From Saccharopolyspora phatthalungensis (GTDB lineage: Bacteria > Actinomycetota > Actinomycetes > Mycobacteriales > Pseudonocardiaceae): DNA of 64,000 nt. Under the pieces are notes generated by a model, which saw only the letters and a program-made list of their open reading frames with translations, was not told the DNA's origin and did no database searches. How positions within the stretch are numbered: the first letter of the stretch is position 1; each line of letters opens with the position of its first letter. This document shows, in pieces, positions 49,939 through 60,300 of the stretch. The stretch lies in NCBI RefSeq assembly GCF_014203395.1, contig NZ_JACHIW010000002.1, positions 1,116,001-1,180,000 on the forward strand. The letters run 5' to 3'. A program made the translations under genes and the position numbers.

Positions 49939-50838
49939 TCAGGGGTTTGGGGTGGGAAAGCCGGTGGGCAGGCGGCCGCCCGTTTTCTGGGTGATCCGGA
50001 TGGTGGTCTCCAGGAGTTGCGGGGTGATCCCGGAGAGGTCCTTGCTCCGGATTTCGCCGAGCTCGCCGAAGAGATTGAGGGTCATGACGACTTGCCCGGT
50101 GTGGTCGAAGACGGGACCGATGACGGAATTCACCGGTTCGTCGTCGGGTGCGCCCGGACCCTGGTAGTTGCGGATCTTGTTGGCGACGATGAGGGCGACT
50201 TCAAGGACGCGCTCGTCGCCGTCATGTGCGGAGTTGATGCGGCGGATGGCGGCCTCAAGTTCGAGGTTGACGTCGTGTTCGCCGCCGAGGGAGTAGCCGC
50301 GGGAGCGCAGGGCGGCGACGGCGCCGAGGTAGGTGGCACGGTCCCCGCCGAACTCGTGCTGCATGCGGTCGAGCCAGTCCTCCAGCTCGGCCGGCTCGGC
50401 CCAGGCCTTGAAGATGGTGCCGACCGGCGGGACGAGCGGGACCCGGCGCCCGACGCGCATGGACAGGTGCGCCGGCGAGGTCGTCCCCACCATGTCGAGA
50501 ACGACAACGTCCTCGCAGTCGCGGGCGATGACGGCGCAACTGAGGCCGGTCTGTGCGACGAGGCGAACGATGTCGGGGCGGCCGAGGGAGTACTGGCGGT
50601 AACGCTGGGTGTAGGCGTGACCGAGCTCGACGAGGTGGTTGCCGAGCGAGTAGTGGCGCCCGTCGGCACGCTCAACCAAGCCGTGGCGGTTCAGCGTGGC
50701 GAGGATGGATGCGCACGTGGCCTTGTGGATCCCCACGGCTCGGGAGATGTCGCTGAGGGTCATCGCGTCGAAGGGGCGCTCCCGCAGAAGATCGAGGATC
50801 TGCATGGCGCGATCGATCGCGGGAACCGCGGTGGGCAC
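49939..50838 (-). CDS. IclR family transcriptional regulator (paralogue 2)
   Basis: 299 residues starting MPTAVPAIDRAMQILDLL. Winged helix with IHKATCASILATL and IclR effector domain (GTIFKAWAEP, RGYSLGGEHDVNLE, NSVIGPVFDHTGQVV). It is clearly paralogous to the 33857-34759 gene along its whole length, including the near-identical recognition helix HKATCASIL. It lies 116 bp downstream of the mycofactocin/Rbs operon in the same direction. It probably regulates that operon through the 57235-57254 palindrome. Confidence 0.9.
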   Translation of the reverse strand: MPTAVPAIDRAMQILDLLRERPFDAMTLSDISRAVGIHKATCASILATLNRHGLVERADGRHYSLGNHLVELGHAYTQRYRQYSLGRPDIVRLVAQTGLSCAVIARDCEDVVVLDMVGTTSPAHLSMRVGRRVPLVPPVGTIFKAWAEPAELEDWLDRMQHEFGGDRATYLGAVAALRSRGYSLGGEHDVNLELEAAIRRINSAHDGDERVLEVALIVANKIRNYQGPGAPDDEPVNSVIGPVFDHTGQVVMTLNLFGELGEIRSKDLSGITPQLLETTIRITQKTGGRLPTGFPTPNP

Positions 50839-50954
50839 TCACACACCTTTCGACGACGAACCGACGAACAAGTAGCTTAGCGCGCAACTGTGCATCGAGT
50901 CCGGTCGCCCGTGGGAGGCCGGCCCACCGGAACCGGCCTCCCGCGTGCCTCGCG

Positions 50955-51293
50955 CTAGCTGATCTCGTTGTAGTAGACGGCGATCGGCGGCGGGTCCGCG
51001 GCCATCGTGTCGGTGGGACGAAGCCGCCCGTCCGCGAAGCGGGCCCGCAGCTGGCGTTCCACCTCTTCGGGGTCGTCCGTGTCGATCTCGTAGATCACCA
51101 GGTAGCGCTGCCCGTGCGCGACCTGGCCGGCGAAGGCGCTTTGCACGTCGGCGAGCTTGAAGCGCCGGGCGCCGACCACCCCGGGAATGGCGCACACGTC
51201 GGGGACATGGACCCGGGAGTACCAGTCGTTGAACTCCTCCTCACGGTCTTGGCTCACCGCATCGCTGAACACTGCGTGGATCATCTTGCTCAT
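50955..51293 (-). CDS. EthD/DUF4286-like small dimeric alpha-beta barrel protein
   Basis: 112 residues, GGAGAGGAG before the ATG at 51293. The N-terminal strand and helix (IHAVFSDAVSQDREEEFNDWYSRVHVPDV) and RYLVIYEIDTDDPEEV give the ferredoxin-like fold of EthD-type proteins. Members are small cytosolic proteins linked to degradation pathways, some needed by oxygenases. Last gene of the sugar-ABC operon, 35 bp after the binding protein. Biochemical role unknown. Confidence 0.7.
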   Translation of the reverse strand: MSKMIHAVFSDAVSQDREEEFNDWYSRVHVPDVCAIPGVVGARRFKLADVQSAFAGQVAHGQRYLVIYEIDTDDPEEVERQLRARFADGRLRPTDTMAADPPPIAVYYNEIS

Positions 51294-51328
51294 CGCGGGC
51301 TCCTCTCCGGACGCTGCTCGGACGGCGG

Positions 51329-52468
51329 TCAGCTGACGCCCCACAGCTGGTGGAACATCCGGTCGCTGCCGACCACCACCGGCGTCGCGCCAGCGACCTT
51401 CTGATCGGTCTGCGCGACATTGTCCTTGGTGACCACCCAGAAACGGGCCAGTTGCGACGGGACCTGCGGGACGCCCGTAACGTGCCGGACGATGGAATCG
51501 AGCCCGGCCAGGTAGGTCTCCACGAACGGCGAGGGAACGGAGGCGATCTGGTCGCCGGTCTTGATGTACTGCCACGTGGTGTCGCCGCCGCCCTCGCCGA
51601 TGATCTTGACGTGGTCCAGGCCGGCGGCCTTGAGCTGGGCGGGCAGCCCGGACGCCAGGCTGTCGATGCTCAGCGACACGTAGTTGACCTCCGGATGTGC
51701 CCGCAGGTAGCCGACGATCAGCTGAGGCACGCCGTTGCCGAGCGCGGTCACCGGGATGTCCTGGGTGGCCGTCCCGCAGCTCGGGCAGAGCTCCTTCATG
51801 GTGCCGAGGAATTCGTCCTGCATCTTGGACAGGTTCACGAATGCCGGCACGTTGAAGTAGACGGCGTTGGCCTGGCCCCCGCTGTCGGCGACCATGTAGG
51901 CGGCCATCAACTTCCCCGCGCCCTTCTGCTGATCCGGGGTGCAGATCGCGTAGTCGATCCCGTTGCCCGGCTCGTTGTTCGAGCACGCGCTGACCATCCA
52001 CGTGCCGTTCGCCTTGAGCTCGGGGAGGAATCTTTCGTAGACGCTGCGATCGATGGCGATGTAGATCACGCCGTCGGCCTTGTCCCGCACCACCTGGGCG
52101 AAGGCCTGCTGCTGCGACTCGGGACTGCCGTCGGTGTTGATGACATTGAGGGTCCAGCCGAGCTTCGCGGCCGACGCGCGCAGCACGCCGGCGATCACGT
52201 TGCAGTCCGCGGCCGCGCAGCTGATGAAGTCGACGGTCTTTCCTGCCGGAATCGCCTTGCCGACCGGGGCGGTCACGTTGAGCTCGGTCGGGCGGGAACT
52301 GAATTGCGTGATGAGATCCTTTGCTTTTTGCAGCCCGTTCTGATCGACGGGACCGGCCGCGGCACCGCGCTCGCCGGCGCCGCAACCGGCGAGGACGATC
52401 GTCAGGAGCAGCGTCACCGCGGCGAGCACCGCGCGACGAGCCCAACGAAATCTGCTGTGGACAGCCAT
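51329..52468 (-). CDS. Sugar-type ABC substrate-binding lipoprotein (RbsB-like)
   Basis: 379 residues. Signal peptide with a LAGC lipobox (Cys near residue 29), then a Peripla_BP_4 type fold: VDFISCAAADCNVIAGVLRA, DGVIYIAIDRSVYERFLPEL, GSDRMFHQLWG at the end. It captures the substrate for the RbsC/RbsA-type importer. The segment CPSCGT mid-protein is unusual and could hold a disulfide. Confidence 0.88.
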   Translation of the reverse strand: MAVHSRFRWARRAVLAAVTLLLTIVLAGCGAGERGAAAGPVDQNGLQKAKDLITQFSSRPTELNVTAPVGKAIPAGKTVDFISCAAADCNVIAGVLRASAAKLGWTLNVINTDGSPESQQQAFAQVVRDKADGVIYIAIDRSVYERFLPELKANGTWMVSACSNNEPGNGIDYAICTPDQQKGAGKLMAAYMVADSGGQANAVYFNVPAFVNLSKMQDEFLGTMKELCPSCGTATQDIPVTALGNGVPQLIVGYLRAHPEVNYVSLSIDSLASGLPAQLKAAGLDHVKIIGEGGGDTTWQYIKTGDQIASVPSPFVETYLAGLDSIVRHVTGVPQVPSQLARFWVVTKDNVAQTDQKVAGATPVVVGSDRMFHQLWGVS

Positions 52469-52516
52469 TCGGAGAAACTCCCTTGTTTCGGAAAAAGTGT
52501 GGTCGGGAAAGGAAGA

Positions 52517-53575
52517 TCAGCGTCGTGCGCCGCGTCTGGTCCGGCGCCGCTGCAGACCGGTGGCGGCCAGGGCCGCGATGAGAACCACGCCGGTGAACAT
52601 GTCCGCGGCGTAGTTCGGCGCGGCGGACAGGCTGAGCCCCACCGTGCCGGCGCCGAGCATGACGACGGCGAGGAGCGTTCCCCAGGCGTTGAACCGGCCG
52701 TTCTTGAGCTGGGTGGCGCCGACGAACACGGCGGCGAAGGCAGGCAGCAGGTACGCCGTGCCCGCGGTGGGAGAACCCGCGCTCAGCGACGAGGCCAGGC
52801 ACAGGCCCGCGAAACCGGCGATGGCCGAGGAGACCACGAGTGCCACGAACCGGATCTTGCGCACGTTGATGGTCGCGAGCCGCGCGGCGTCCGGGTTGAA
52901 GCCGACCGCGTACACCCGGCGTCCGGAGACGGTGTGTTCCAGGACGTACCAGAGCAGACCGGCGATGAGAACGCTGTAGAAGGCGGGTCCGGTGAAGCCC
53001 GCGACCTGAACCTGGGCGAGATCCGAGAAGCCGCCGGCGAGGCGGACGTCGGTGATGATCTGGTCGTTGGTGAAGAAGATGATGAACGCCTGGACCAGCG
53101 AGCCCGTGGCGAGAGTGCCGATGAACGAGTCGATCTTCATCGCCACCACGACGAGGCCGTTGACCGCGCCGATCAGGATCGCCGCGAGCATGCCCAAAGC
53201 CATTGCGAGCACGGTGTTCAGGCCTGCCACGACGAAATGCGCGGCGGTCACGCCGGACAGCGTCATCACGTAGGCGAAGGAGAGATCGAACGTGCGCGTC
53301 GCCAGGGGGACGACGAGGGCGAGCGCGGCCATCGCGATGATCGAGTAGCCGTTCGACACCTGCTTCACGGTCGCCAGCGTCGGGTAGCTGATCGGCAGGT
53401 AGACGCTGAACCCGACCACGATCAGTACGAGGATGTAGACGGCACCGATGTTCCTCGGGCTCAGCGCCGCCCACACCGAGCGAGACGGGGCGTGACGCCG
53501 GGCCTCGGCGCCAGCGGGTCCGTCCGTTCCGGCGGCGGTGCGCGGCTCGTCCTGCAGGGCCTTGGAGGGAGTCAT
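52517..53575 (-). CDS. Sugar-type ABC permease (RbsC-like)
   Basis: 352 residues from ATG 53575, overlapping the ATPase stop (ATGA). A ~45-residue polar N-terminus precedes about nine helices of the BPD_transp_2 family (ALALVVPLATRTFDLSFAYV, GLVVVAMKIDSFIGTLATGS, NPDAARLATINVRKIRF coupling loop). Membrane part of the importer. Confidence 0.9.
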   Translation of the reverse strand: MTPSKALQDEPRTAAGTDGPAGAEARRHAPSRSVWAALSPRNIGAVYILVLIVVGFSVYLPISYPTLATVKQVSNGYSIIAMAALALVVPLATRTFDLSFAYVMTLSGVTAAHFVVAGLNTVLAMALGMLAAILIGAVNGLVVVAMKIDSFIGTLATGSLVQAFIIFFTNDQIITDVRLAGGFSDLAQVQVAGFTGPAFYSVLIAGLLWYVLEHTVSGRRVYAVGFNPDAARLATINVRKIRFVALVVSSAIAGFAGLCLASSLSAGSPTAGTAYLLPAFAAVFVGATQLKNGRFNAWGTLLAVVMLGAGTVGLSLSAAPNYAADMFTGVVLIAALAATGLQRRRTRRGARR

Positions 53576-55116
53576 CGCTGTTCCGTTTCTTCCATCGCAC
53601 GGATCAAGCCGTGCTCGGTGATCTCGTGCCCGATCAGCTCGCGGACCACTTTTCCGTTGCACAGCACGAGAACCCGCGTGCACATCGCGAGCAGATCGCC
53701 GATGTCCGCGGACGTCACGAGGATGGCGAGCCCCTGCCGGGCCCGTTCGGCGACCATCTCGTGGATCGCCTGACGCGCCGCCGGGTCGACGCCGGCGGTC
53801 GGGTCGCAGAGGAGCAGGACGCGGGGCTCCCGGGCGAGGCAGCGGGCGATCATCACCTTCTGCTGGTTTCCGCCGCTGAGCGTGGTGATCGGCGCGTCCC
53901 CGCCGGCCGCGGTGACCCGGACGTTGTCCATCCAGTTCGCGACCGCGTCGTGCTCCCTGCGGTGCGACAACGAAAGACCGGTGCGCAGCCGCTCAAGTAT
54001 CCCGATCGAAAGGTTCTCGCCGACGGTCATTCCGGGGAGAACGGCGTCCTGGAGCCGGTCGGAGGGGACGATGGGGAGGTTCAGCCGGGCCGCTCGGGAC
54101 ACCGGTGTGACGGGACCTTCGCCGAGACGGACCTCCCCCGTCGCCTCGCGGAGCACGCCGGCGAGTGCGGGGGCCAGTTCGGCACTGCCCGAGCCGGGAA
54201 GCCCGGCAACGCCAAGGATCTCGCCCTCATGCAGCTCCAAGAAGACGCCGTCGAGATAGCGGCCGGACAGGTTCCGCCCGCTCAGCACGACCGGATTCCG
54301 CTGCGCGGAGGGCAGCATCGCGCGGTATCCGGTGCCGACCTCGTCGCCGGCCATGATCGCGGCGAGGGAGTTCGGGTCCAGCCCCCGGGTCGTCCGGGTC
54401 TCGACTACCCGGCCGCCGCGCAGGACGGTGACCCGGTCGGCAACCTCGATGATCTCGTCGAGCCGGTGAGAAACGTAAAGGATGCTCGTGCCCCGGTCCC
54501 GGACCTGCCGCACGATGTCGAGCAGATGGGCCGCCTCGGCGGGCGGCAGCACCGCGGTGGGCTCGTCGAGCACCAGCACCCCGGCGCCTCCGTCCCATCC
54601 GGACAGCGCTGCCGCGATCGCGACCACCGTGCGCTGAACCGGAGTCGCGGCGCTAAGCGGTGCCCGCACGTCTAGATCGACGGCGAAGCCTTCGAGCAGT
54701 TCGAGCGTGCGGGCGGTCTGCCGGCGCCACTGGATGCGTCCGGTCGCCGAGGTCAGGAATTCGCTGCGGAGAGCGAGATTGTCGACGGCGCTCAGCTCCA
54801 GGAACAGACCGAGGTCCTGGTGGACGAACCGCAGGCTGTCGTGATCCGCGATCGCGTCGTGGGTCAGTGGCTCGGTGCCGAGGCGGATCTCCGAGCCGGG
54901 ATCCGGGCGGTGATATCCGGCGAGGACCTTGATCAAGGTGGACTTGCCCGACCCGTTCTGGCCGACCAGGGCGTGGATTTCCCCTTCTTCGACATCGAGG
55001 TCGACGTGCAGCAGGGCCGTAGTCCCGGGAAAGGTCTTGGACAGGCGCCGGATTTCCAGGATCGGTAGAGACCCGGGCGATGGTGCGGCGGCGTCGTCGG
55101 GAAACTGCGTTGTCAT
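53572..55116 (-). CDS. Sugar-type ABC ATPase, tandem domains (RbsA/MglA-like)
   Basis: 514 residues from ATG 55116 (AGGAG 5 bases upstream). Two fused ATPase domains. Domain 1 has Walker A GQNGSGKST and Walker B LVLDEPTAVLPP, but the expected LSGGQ is TPVQRT. Domain 2 has a degenerate Walker A (GLPGSGSAEL), signature LSGGNQQK and Walker B LLLCDPTAGVDP (Asp-Pro where Glu is usual). The two composite sites are therefore asymmetric. It powers the Rbs-type importer. Confidence 0.9.
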   Translation of the reverse strand: MTTQFPDDAAAPSPGSLPILEIRRLSKTFPGTTALLHVDLDVEEGEIHALVGQNGSGKSTLIKVLAGYHRPDPGSEIRLGTEPLTHDAIADHDSLRFVHQDLGLFLELSAVDNLALRSEFLTSATGRIQWRRQTARTLELLEGFAVDLDVRAPLSAATPVQRTVVAIAAALSGWDGGAGVLVLDEPTAVLPPAEAAHLLDIVRQVRDRGTSILYVSHRLDEIIEVADRVTVLRGGRVVETRTTRGLDPNSLAAIMAGDEVGTGYRAMLPSAQRNPVVLSGRNLSGRYLDGVFLELHEGEILGVAGLPGSGSAELAPALAGVLREATGEVRLGEGPVTPVSRAARLNLPIVPSDRLQDAVLPGMTVGENLSIGILERLRTGLSLSHRREHDAVANWMDNVRVTAAGGDAPITTLSGGNQQKVMIARCLAREPRVLLLCDPTAGVDPAARQAIHEMVAERARQGLAILVTSADIGDLLAMCTRVLVLCNGKVVRELIGHEITEHGLIRAMEETEQR

Positions 55117-55179
55117 GAGCACTCCTGTGGACAGCAGCGATCACCCGCGGGACACGCGATACGGAAAGGGCGGAAAAGT

Positions 55180-56316
55180 TCAGTCGTAGACGATGACGCC
55201 GCGCAGGTTGGCACCGTTGTGCATGTCCGCGAACGCCTGGTTGATGTCCTCCAGGCGGTAGGTACGGGTGACGAGTTCGTCCAGCCGCAAAGCGCCGTCC
55301 CGGTACAGACGGGCGAGCAATGGGATGTCCGCACGGGCGTTGGTGTCTCCATACAGCGTGCCGTGTAAGCGTTTTCCGGACATCACGTAGTCGAAGAGGT
55401 CGAGCGGGATCTCCCGGACCCCCATGGGCACGACCCCGGTCAGCACGATCGTCCCGCCTCGCCGGGTCATCGACTGCGCCGGATGCATCACCTCGGGCGG
55501 AACGACGCCTATCGTGACGATGACACGATCCGCGCCCTGTCCATTCGTCAACCGGTCGACGAGCGTCTTCGCCTCGCCCCAGCTTTCGACGGTGTGTGTG
55601 GCACCGAAGATCGGCGCCTGCTCGCGTTTGAAGGGCGCCGGATCGACGGCGATGATGACACTCGCGCCCTTGTGCCGGGCGCCCTGGACCGCGTTCATGC
55701 CCACACCGCCGGTGCCGATCACGACGACGATGTCGCCGATCTCCATATCGGCGGCGTAAACGGACGATCCCCAGCCCGTCGGCACCCCGCAGCCGAGCAG
55801 AGCAGCCTTGTCCAGCGGAACGCTCTCGTCGATCTTCACCAGCGCGTTGGCCGATACGCACACGTACGGCGAGAAGGTGCCCAGGTAGGACATGCAGCCG
55901 ACCCCTTGACCACGGGCGAAGATTCGATGCGTGCCGTCCGGGGAAGTGCCGCGGAGCACACCGGCGCCGAGCTCACACAGGGTGGAGTAGCCCTTGACGC
56001 ACATCGCGCACTGACCGCAGGACGGCATGAAGGACAGGACGACGTGGTCGCCGGGCCGCACGGCGGTCACATCCGGCGCCACCTCCTGCACGATGCCGGC
56101 ACCCTCGTGCCCACCGAGCACGGGTGCCCAGCCGCCGAGGTCGACATCGCCGGTGTCGAGGTGGTCGTCGCTGTGGCACAGGCCCGACGCGGCGAGTTTG
56201 ACCCGTGCTTCACCGGATTTCGGCGGGTCGATCTGGATCTCCTCGACGCTCCAGCCCGATCGGGTTCCCGGCTTCCAGAGGAGCGCTCCCTGCGTGGTGA
56301 TTCGACCCGGCGTCAT
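55180..56316 (-). CDS. NDMA-dependent alcohol dehydrogenase (zinc MDR)
   Basis: 378 residues from ATG 56316 (GAAGGGG 7 bases upstream). Catalytic zinc ligands in GLCHSDDH and GGHEGAG; four structural Cys in CGQCAMCVKGYSTLC; NAD-binding GTGGVG. The pattern (RGTSPDGTHRIFARGQGVGCMSYLGTFS) matches actinobacterial NDMA-dependent alcohol dehydrogenases, which hold NAD tightly and are re-oxidised through mycofactocin. It follows a mycofactocin-coupled SDR in the same operon. It probably oxidises a primary alcohol to an aldehyde. Confidence 0.88.
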   Translation of the reverse strand: MTPGRITTQGALLWKPGTRSGWSVEEIQIDPPKSGEARVKLAASGLCHSDDHLDTGDVDLGGWAPVLGGHEGAGIVQEVAPDVTAVRPGDHVVLSFMPSCGQCAMCVKGYSTLCELGAGVLRGTSPDGTHRIFARGQGVGCMSYLGTFSPYVCVSANALVKIDESVPLDKAALLGCGVPTGWGSSVYAADMEIGDIVVVIGTGGVGMNAVQGARHKGASVIIAVDPAPFKREQAPIFGATHTVESWGEAKTLVDRLTNGQGADRVIVTIGVVPPEVMHPAQSMTRRGGTIVLTGVVPMGVREIPLDLFDYVMSGKRLHGTLYGDTNARADIPLLARLYRDGALRLDELVTRTYRLEDINQAFADMHNGANLRGVIVYD

Positions 56317-56382
56317 TGTCAGGCCCCTTCGTAGGCGTGTGCTGGGGGATTTGCCGAAAGGCACGACTCAGGTCGCGCCGGA

Positions 56383-57222
56383 TCATTTGCCGACCGCGCC
56401 GGCGTCGACGGCGAGCTGACTGCCGGTGACGTAACGAGCCTCGTCGGAGGCCAGGTAGACCACCGCGTTGCTGATGTCGACCGGCTCGACCCAGGGCACC
56501 GGGAGCAGGTTCAGCCCGGCCGCCACCTCCGCCATGTCGTCCCGGCCGGGCCGGTCGAGGTCCGGCCGGAAGAACTTGTAGGTCTCTTCGTTGAAGAACA
56601 TTCCAGTGCCCACCGACGACGGATTGACGGTGTTGGCGCGGATCCCGTACTCGGCCAGCTCGACGGCGAGCGTGCGCATCAGACCGAGGATGGCGTGTTT
56701 GGACGCCACGTAGTGGCCGATGTTGGGCACCCCTTTGTTGGCCGCGAAGGAGGCGGTGAGGATCAGGGACCCGCCGTGACCGGCCGAGATCATCGCGGGC
56801 ACCGCGGCACGGACGGTGCGCCAGACACCTGTCAGGTTGATGTCGAGCAGTTCGGTCCACTGGTCGTCGGTAAGCTCCCACACCCGCCCGAACGAAGCGA
56901 TACCGGCGTTCGCGCAGACGATGTCGAGGCGACCGAACTCGGCCACGCCCTTGCGCACGGCACGCCGCAGCGCGTCCTGGTCGCGGACGTCGGCGATGTG
57001 CGTGCTGATCCGCGCGTCGTGTTCCTCGACGAGCCGCTGCGTCTCCCGGAGATCTTCGGGAGTCGACAGTGGATAGTTGATCGATTCGACCGGGGCGCAG
57101 GCGTCGATGGCGATGATGCTGGCGCCTTCTTCGGCCAGGCGCACGGCGTGTGAGCGACCCTGCCCCCGGGCGGCCCCGGTAACCAGCGCGACCTTCCCCG
57201 CGACTCGTCCTTGGCGTGACAT
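56383..57222 (-). CDS. Mycofactocin-coupled SDR family oxidoreductase
   Basis: 279 residues from ATG 57222 (AAGGGG 5 bases upstream). TGAARGQGRSHAVRLAEEGA with IIAIDAC, a ~12-residue insertion (VESINYPLSTPEDL), CANAGI and YVASKH identify the TIGR03971-type mycofactocin-coupled SDRs. These keep NAD(H) bound and pass electrons to the RiPP-derived cofactor mycofactocin. First gene of the minus-strand operon, just behind the 57235-57254 IclR-type palindrome. No mycofactocin biosynthesis gene is in the window. Confidence 0.88.
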   Translation of the reverse strand: MSRQGRVAGKVALVTGAARGQGRSHAVRLAEEGASIIAIDACAPVESINYPLSTPEDLRETQRLVEEHDARISTHIADVRDQDALRRAVRKGVAEFGRLDIVCANAGIASFGRVWELTDDQWTELLDINLTGVWRTVRAAVPAMISAGHGGSLILTASFAANKGVPNIGHYVASKHAILGLMRTLAVELAEYGIRANTVNPSSVGTGMFFNEETYKFFRPDLDRPGRDDMAEVAAGLNLLPVPWVEPVDISNAVVYLASDEARYVTGSQLAVDAGAVGK

Positions 57223-57234
57223 CAACACCCCTTG

Positions 57235-57254
57235 TTGTCTTATATACGAGACAC
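57235..57254. promoter_or_regulatory. Candidate IclR operator (second copy)
   Basis: TTGTCT (57235-57240), 8-bp spacer TATATACG, AGACAC (57249-57254). Same geometry, identical right arm and shared spacer end (ACG) as the 34795-34814 site. It lies 13 bp upstream of the SDR start on the minus strand, so binding would block transcription or translation start. Confidence 0.6.
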
Positions 57255-57378
57255 TTGTAGTCTGGTGAAAACGGTGTGAGTCTCGTCATACCGTGGAGGG
57301 ATGTCAAGGGGCGAAGCAGGGATCTCGGCGACTTCAAGGGAAATCGACGCGCTCGCACAGCGCCGCATCACCCGGGGA

Positions 57379-60300
57379 TTACACCTCAAGATCCGGAAAA
57401 TCCGCACGCGGGTCCGTCTGCGTCCACTCAGCCACCGCCATCAAATCGGAAAACAGCTGCGGCTCCAGGCCCCCAGTCCCTGCCGACACACCACTCCCAG
57501 AACCCTGCGCAGCACCGGCGTCGTTGATCTCCGCAAGCCGCGCCGAACCCCACGCGCGGCTCTTCCCGAACTTCTTCGCCAACTCCAGTCCGGTATAGGG
57601 CTCACCCGCGTCACGCGCACGACGCGCCTCCACACGAGCCTCTTCCCGCACCTGCTCAGCCAAATCCTGCCGACTCACATCCCCCTCATCCTTGATCTCC
57701 GCAAGCCGCGCCGAACCCCACGCGCGGCTTTTCCCGAACTTCTTCGCCAACTCCAGTCCGGTATAGGGCTCACCCGCGTCACGCGCACGACGCGCCTCCA
57801 CACGAGCCTCCGCCCGCACCTGCTCACCCAAATCCTGCCGACTCGCAACACCCTCATCCTTGATCTCCGCAAGCCGCGCCGAACCCCACGAGTGGCTCTT
57901 CCCGAACTTCTTCGCCAACTCCAGTCCGGTATAGGGCTCACCCGCGTCACGCGCACGACGCGCCTCCACACGAGCCTCCGCCCGCACCTGCTCACCCAAA
58001 TCCTGCCGACTCGCAACACCCTCATACTTGATCTCCGCAAGCCGCGCCAAACCCCACGCGCGGCTTTTCCCGAACTTCTTCGCCAACTCCAGTCCGGTAT
58101 AGGGCTCACCCGCGTCACGCGCACAGCGCGCCTCCACACGAGCCTCCTCCCGCACCTGCTCATTCAATTCCGGCCGACTCACATCCCCCTCATCCTTGAT
58201 CTCCGCAAGCCGCGACGAACCCCACCTTTCGCTCTTCCCGAACTTCTCCCCCAACGCCAGCCCGGTGTAGGGCTCACCCGCGTCACGCGCACGACGCGCC
58301 TCCACCCACGCCTCCGCCCGCATCTGCTTGGGGTCCCCCAATTCCGGCCCGCTCCCCTCCCCGCCATCCCTTATCTCCCGAAGCCGCGCCAAACCCCACG
58401 AGCTGCCCTTCCCGAACTTCGTCCCCAACGCCTTGCCGGTGTAGGGCTCACCCGCGTCGCGCGCACGACGCGCCTCCACCCGTGCCTGCTCCCGCACCTG
58501 CTCGTCCAAATCCGGCGAGCTCCTATTGCCCGCATCCCTCATCTCCTGGATCCGCGCCAATCCCCACCAGTCGCTCTTCCCGAACCTATGCCCCAACGCG
58601 ACACCGGTGTGGGGTCTACCAGCATCTTGCGCACGACGCGCCTCCGCCCGAGCCTCCTCCCGCACCTGCTCCGAGTCATCCGATTCCGGCCCGCTCCCGT
58701 CAGCGTCACGACGGAGTTCCGCAAGCCGTGCTCGACCCCACCTTTCGTTCCTCCCGAACTTCTTCCCCAACTCCTTGCCGGTGTAGGGCTCGCCCGCGCT
58801 ACGAGCACGACGTGCCTCTGCTACCGCATCCTCTCTCAACTGCCTATCCCTGCTTCGTTTTCCGGACGTGCCACCTGGTCCCGCCAGCCTACGTTCAGCA
58901 CCTTCATCGACCACGTCATCGGAGCGCCCCCGCTTGCGGCCACTGCTCTCAGCAATCGGATTCGTTTCGCCGACACCACGATCACTGTCCGCACCAGACA
59001 GCTCCGCTGCACCTGGCCCGAGCCCGAGACCGAGGACCGGTAACAAATCTGGCGAACGATGAATATTCAATTCCCGCCGCACCCGCTCAACCAACGCCCC
59101 GGCAAGGTTCACCCGCTGCCGAAAACCCGCCAGCTCCACACCGTCGAACCCCTGCCGCCCCAACATCGCCGACCACAGCTCAACCCGCTGCCGCAATCCG
59201 GGCAGGTAACCCTCCGGCGCACCCGGCAAAAGCCCCTGCAAAGCATTCACCGACGCCGTCAACTCAGCTACCAGCCGAGACCTCTCAACCGCCTCCACCC
59301 CCACCACCGGCTCAACCACCTCCACCCCCACCACCGGCTCGACCTCGGATGCCACCGCCGGATCAGCAGTATTCGCCCCTGGATCCTCGATATCCCTTGC
59401 CGGCTCCCACGCCTGCTCCGCGGTCTCCGGATCAAACCACCACACCGTATCTTCGGTCAGCTCAGGGGCAGCCGGATCAAGCCCCCACGTCATGGGAACC
59501 TCCACCAACCCCGCCGCCATACCACCGACCTGACCGCTCTCCGCAACCTCCCCGGACCCCGGGAAATCCGTTACCTGATCCTGCTCCGCTCCGGCATGGA
59601 CGGCCAGCCCCGTGCCCTCCGTACCAAGACGTGCCGCCAATTCCCGGGAAAACCGCACCGCCTCGGCGCGGCCAGCCTCGCCAGACTTCGCCGCGACCAA
59701 GGCAATTACATCATCGAGCGACAGATCGGCATCGCCACGCGCCAGCGTCACCACATCATGCGTGCCCTGCACGATCCGCACCGCCACATCAGGCGGACCA
59801 CCCGCCGCGTGCGCCCGCTCTACGGCCCGACGCAGATACGACACCGTCCACCCCGTCACACCGGCCGATACCGGACTCCCCTCGGCATGGCCCTGCATGC
59901 CCGACTCGGGCACCACCGTGTCGCGTGCCGTGGAGTCAGCGTCGGCGTCCACTCGCACCGGCTCCACCGGCGGAACGGTAGTCGACGAATTCGCCAAAGA
60001 ATCCAACCAGTCGCGCCCCTCGCTGAGCCGCTTCGGCGTCGTCCCCGTCCGGCTGGGTCCATCGATCGGGCGGGGACGGGAGCCGTCGGGATCGAAACGC
60101 ATCCACCGCGGACCATGCGGACCACGCCCCGGCATCACCGCAACGACATCACGCCCCAACCCCCGCGCCAGCTCCGACGCCTGCACCCACGACACCACAC
60201 CAGGACCCTTCCCCGACACCAACACCACCGGACTTGCACCTGCACCACCCACCCGGCCACGCACGAACTCCACAACCTCACCACCGGACACCACATCCAC

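Noticed and set aside
50955..53600. Single minus-strand frame of 881 codons through the EthD, RbsB and RbsC region
   Set aside because: Only its last 112 codons are protein-like. The rest is an Arg/Gly-rich shadow of the binding protein and permease genes.
57520..58845. CRISPR array
   Set aside because: The 168-bp period is coding, there are no short palindromic repeats with unique spacers, and no cas genes are present.
57301..59043. Plus-strand open frame (580 codons) opposite the repeats of giant 2
   Set aside because: Same antisense effect as in giant 1; the two antisense products resemble each other only because the repeats do.
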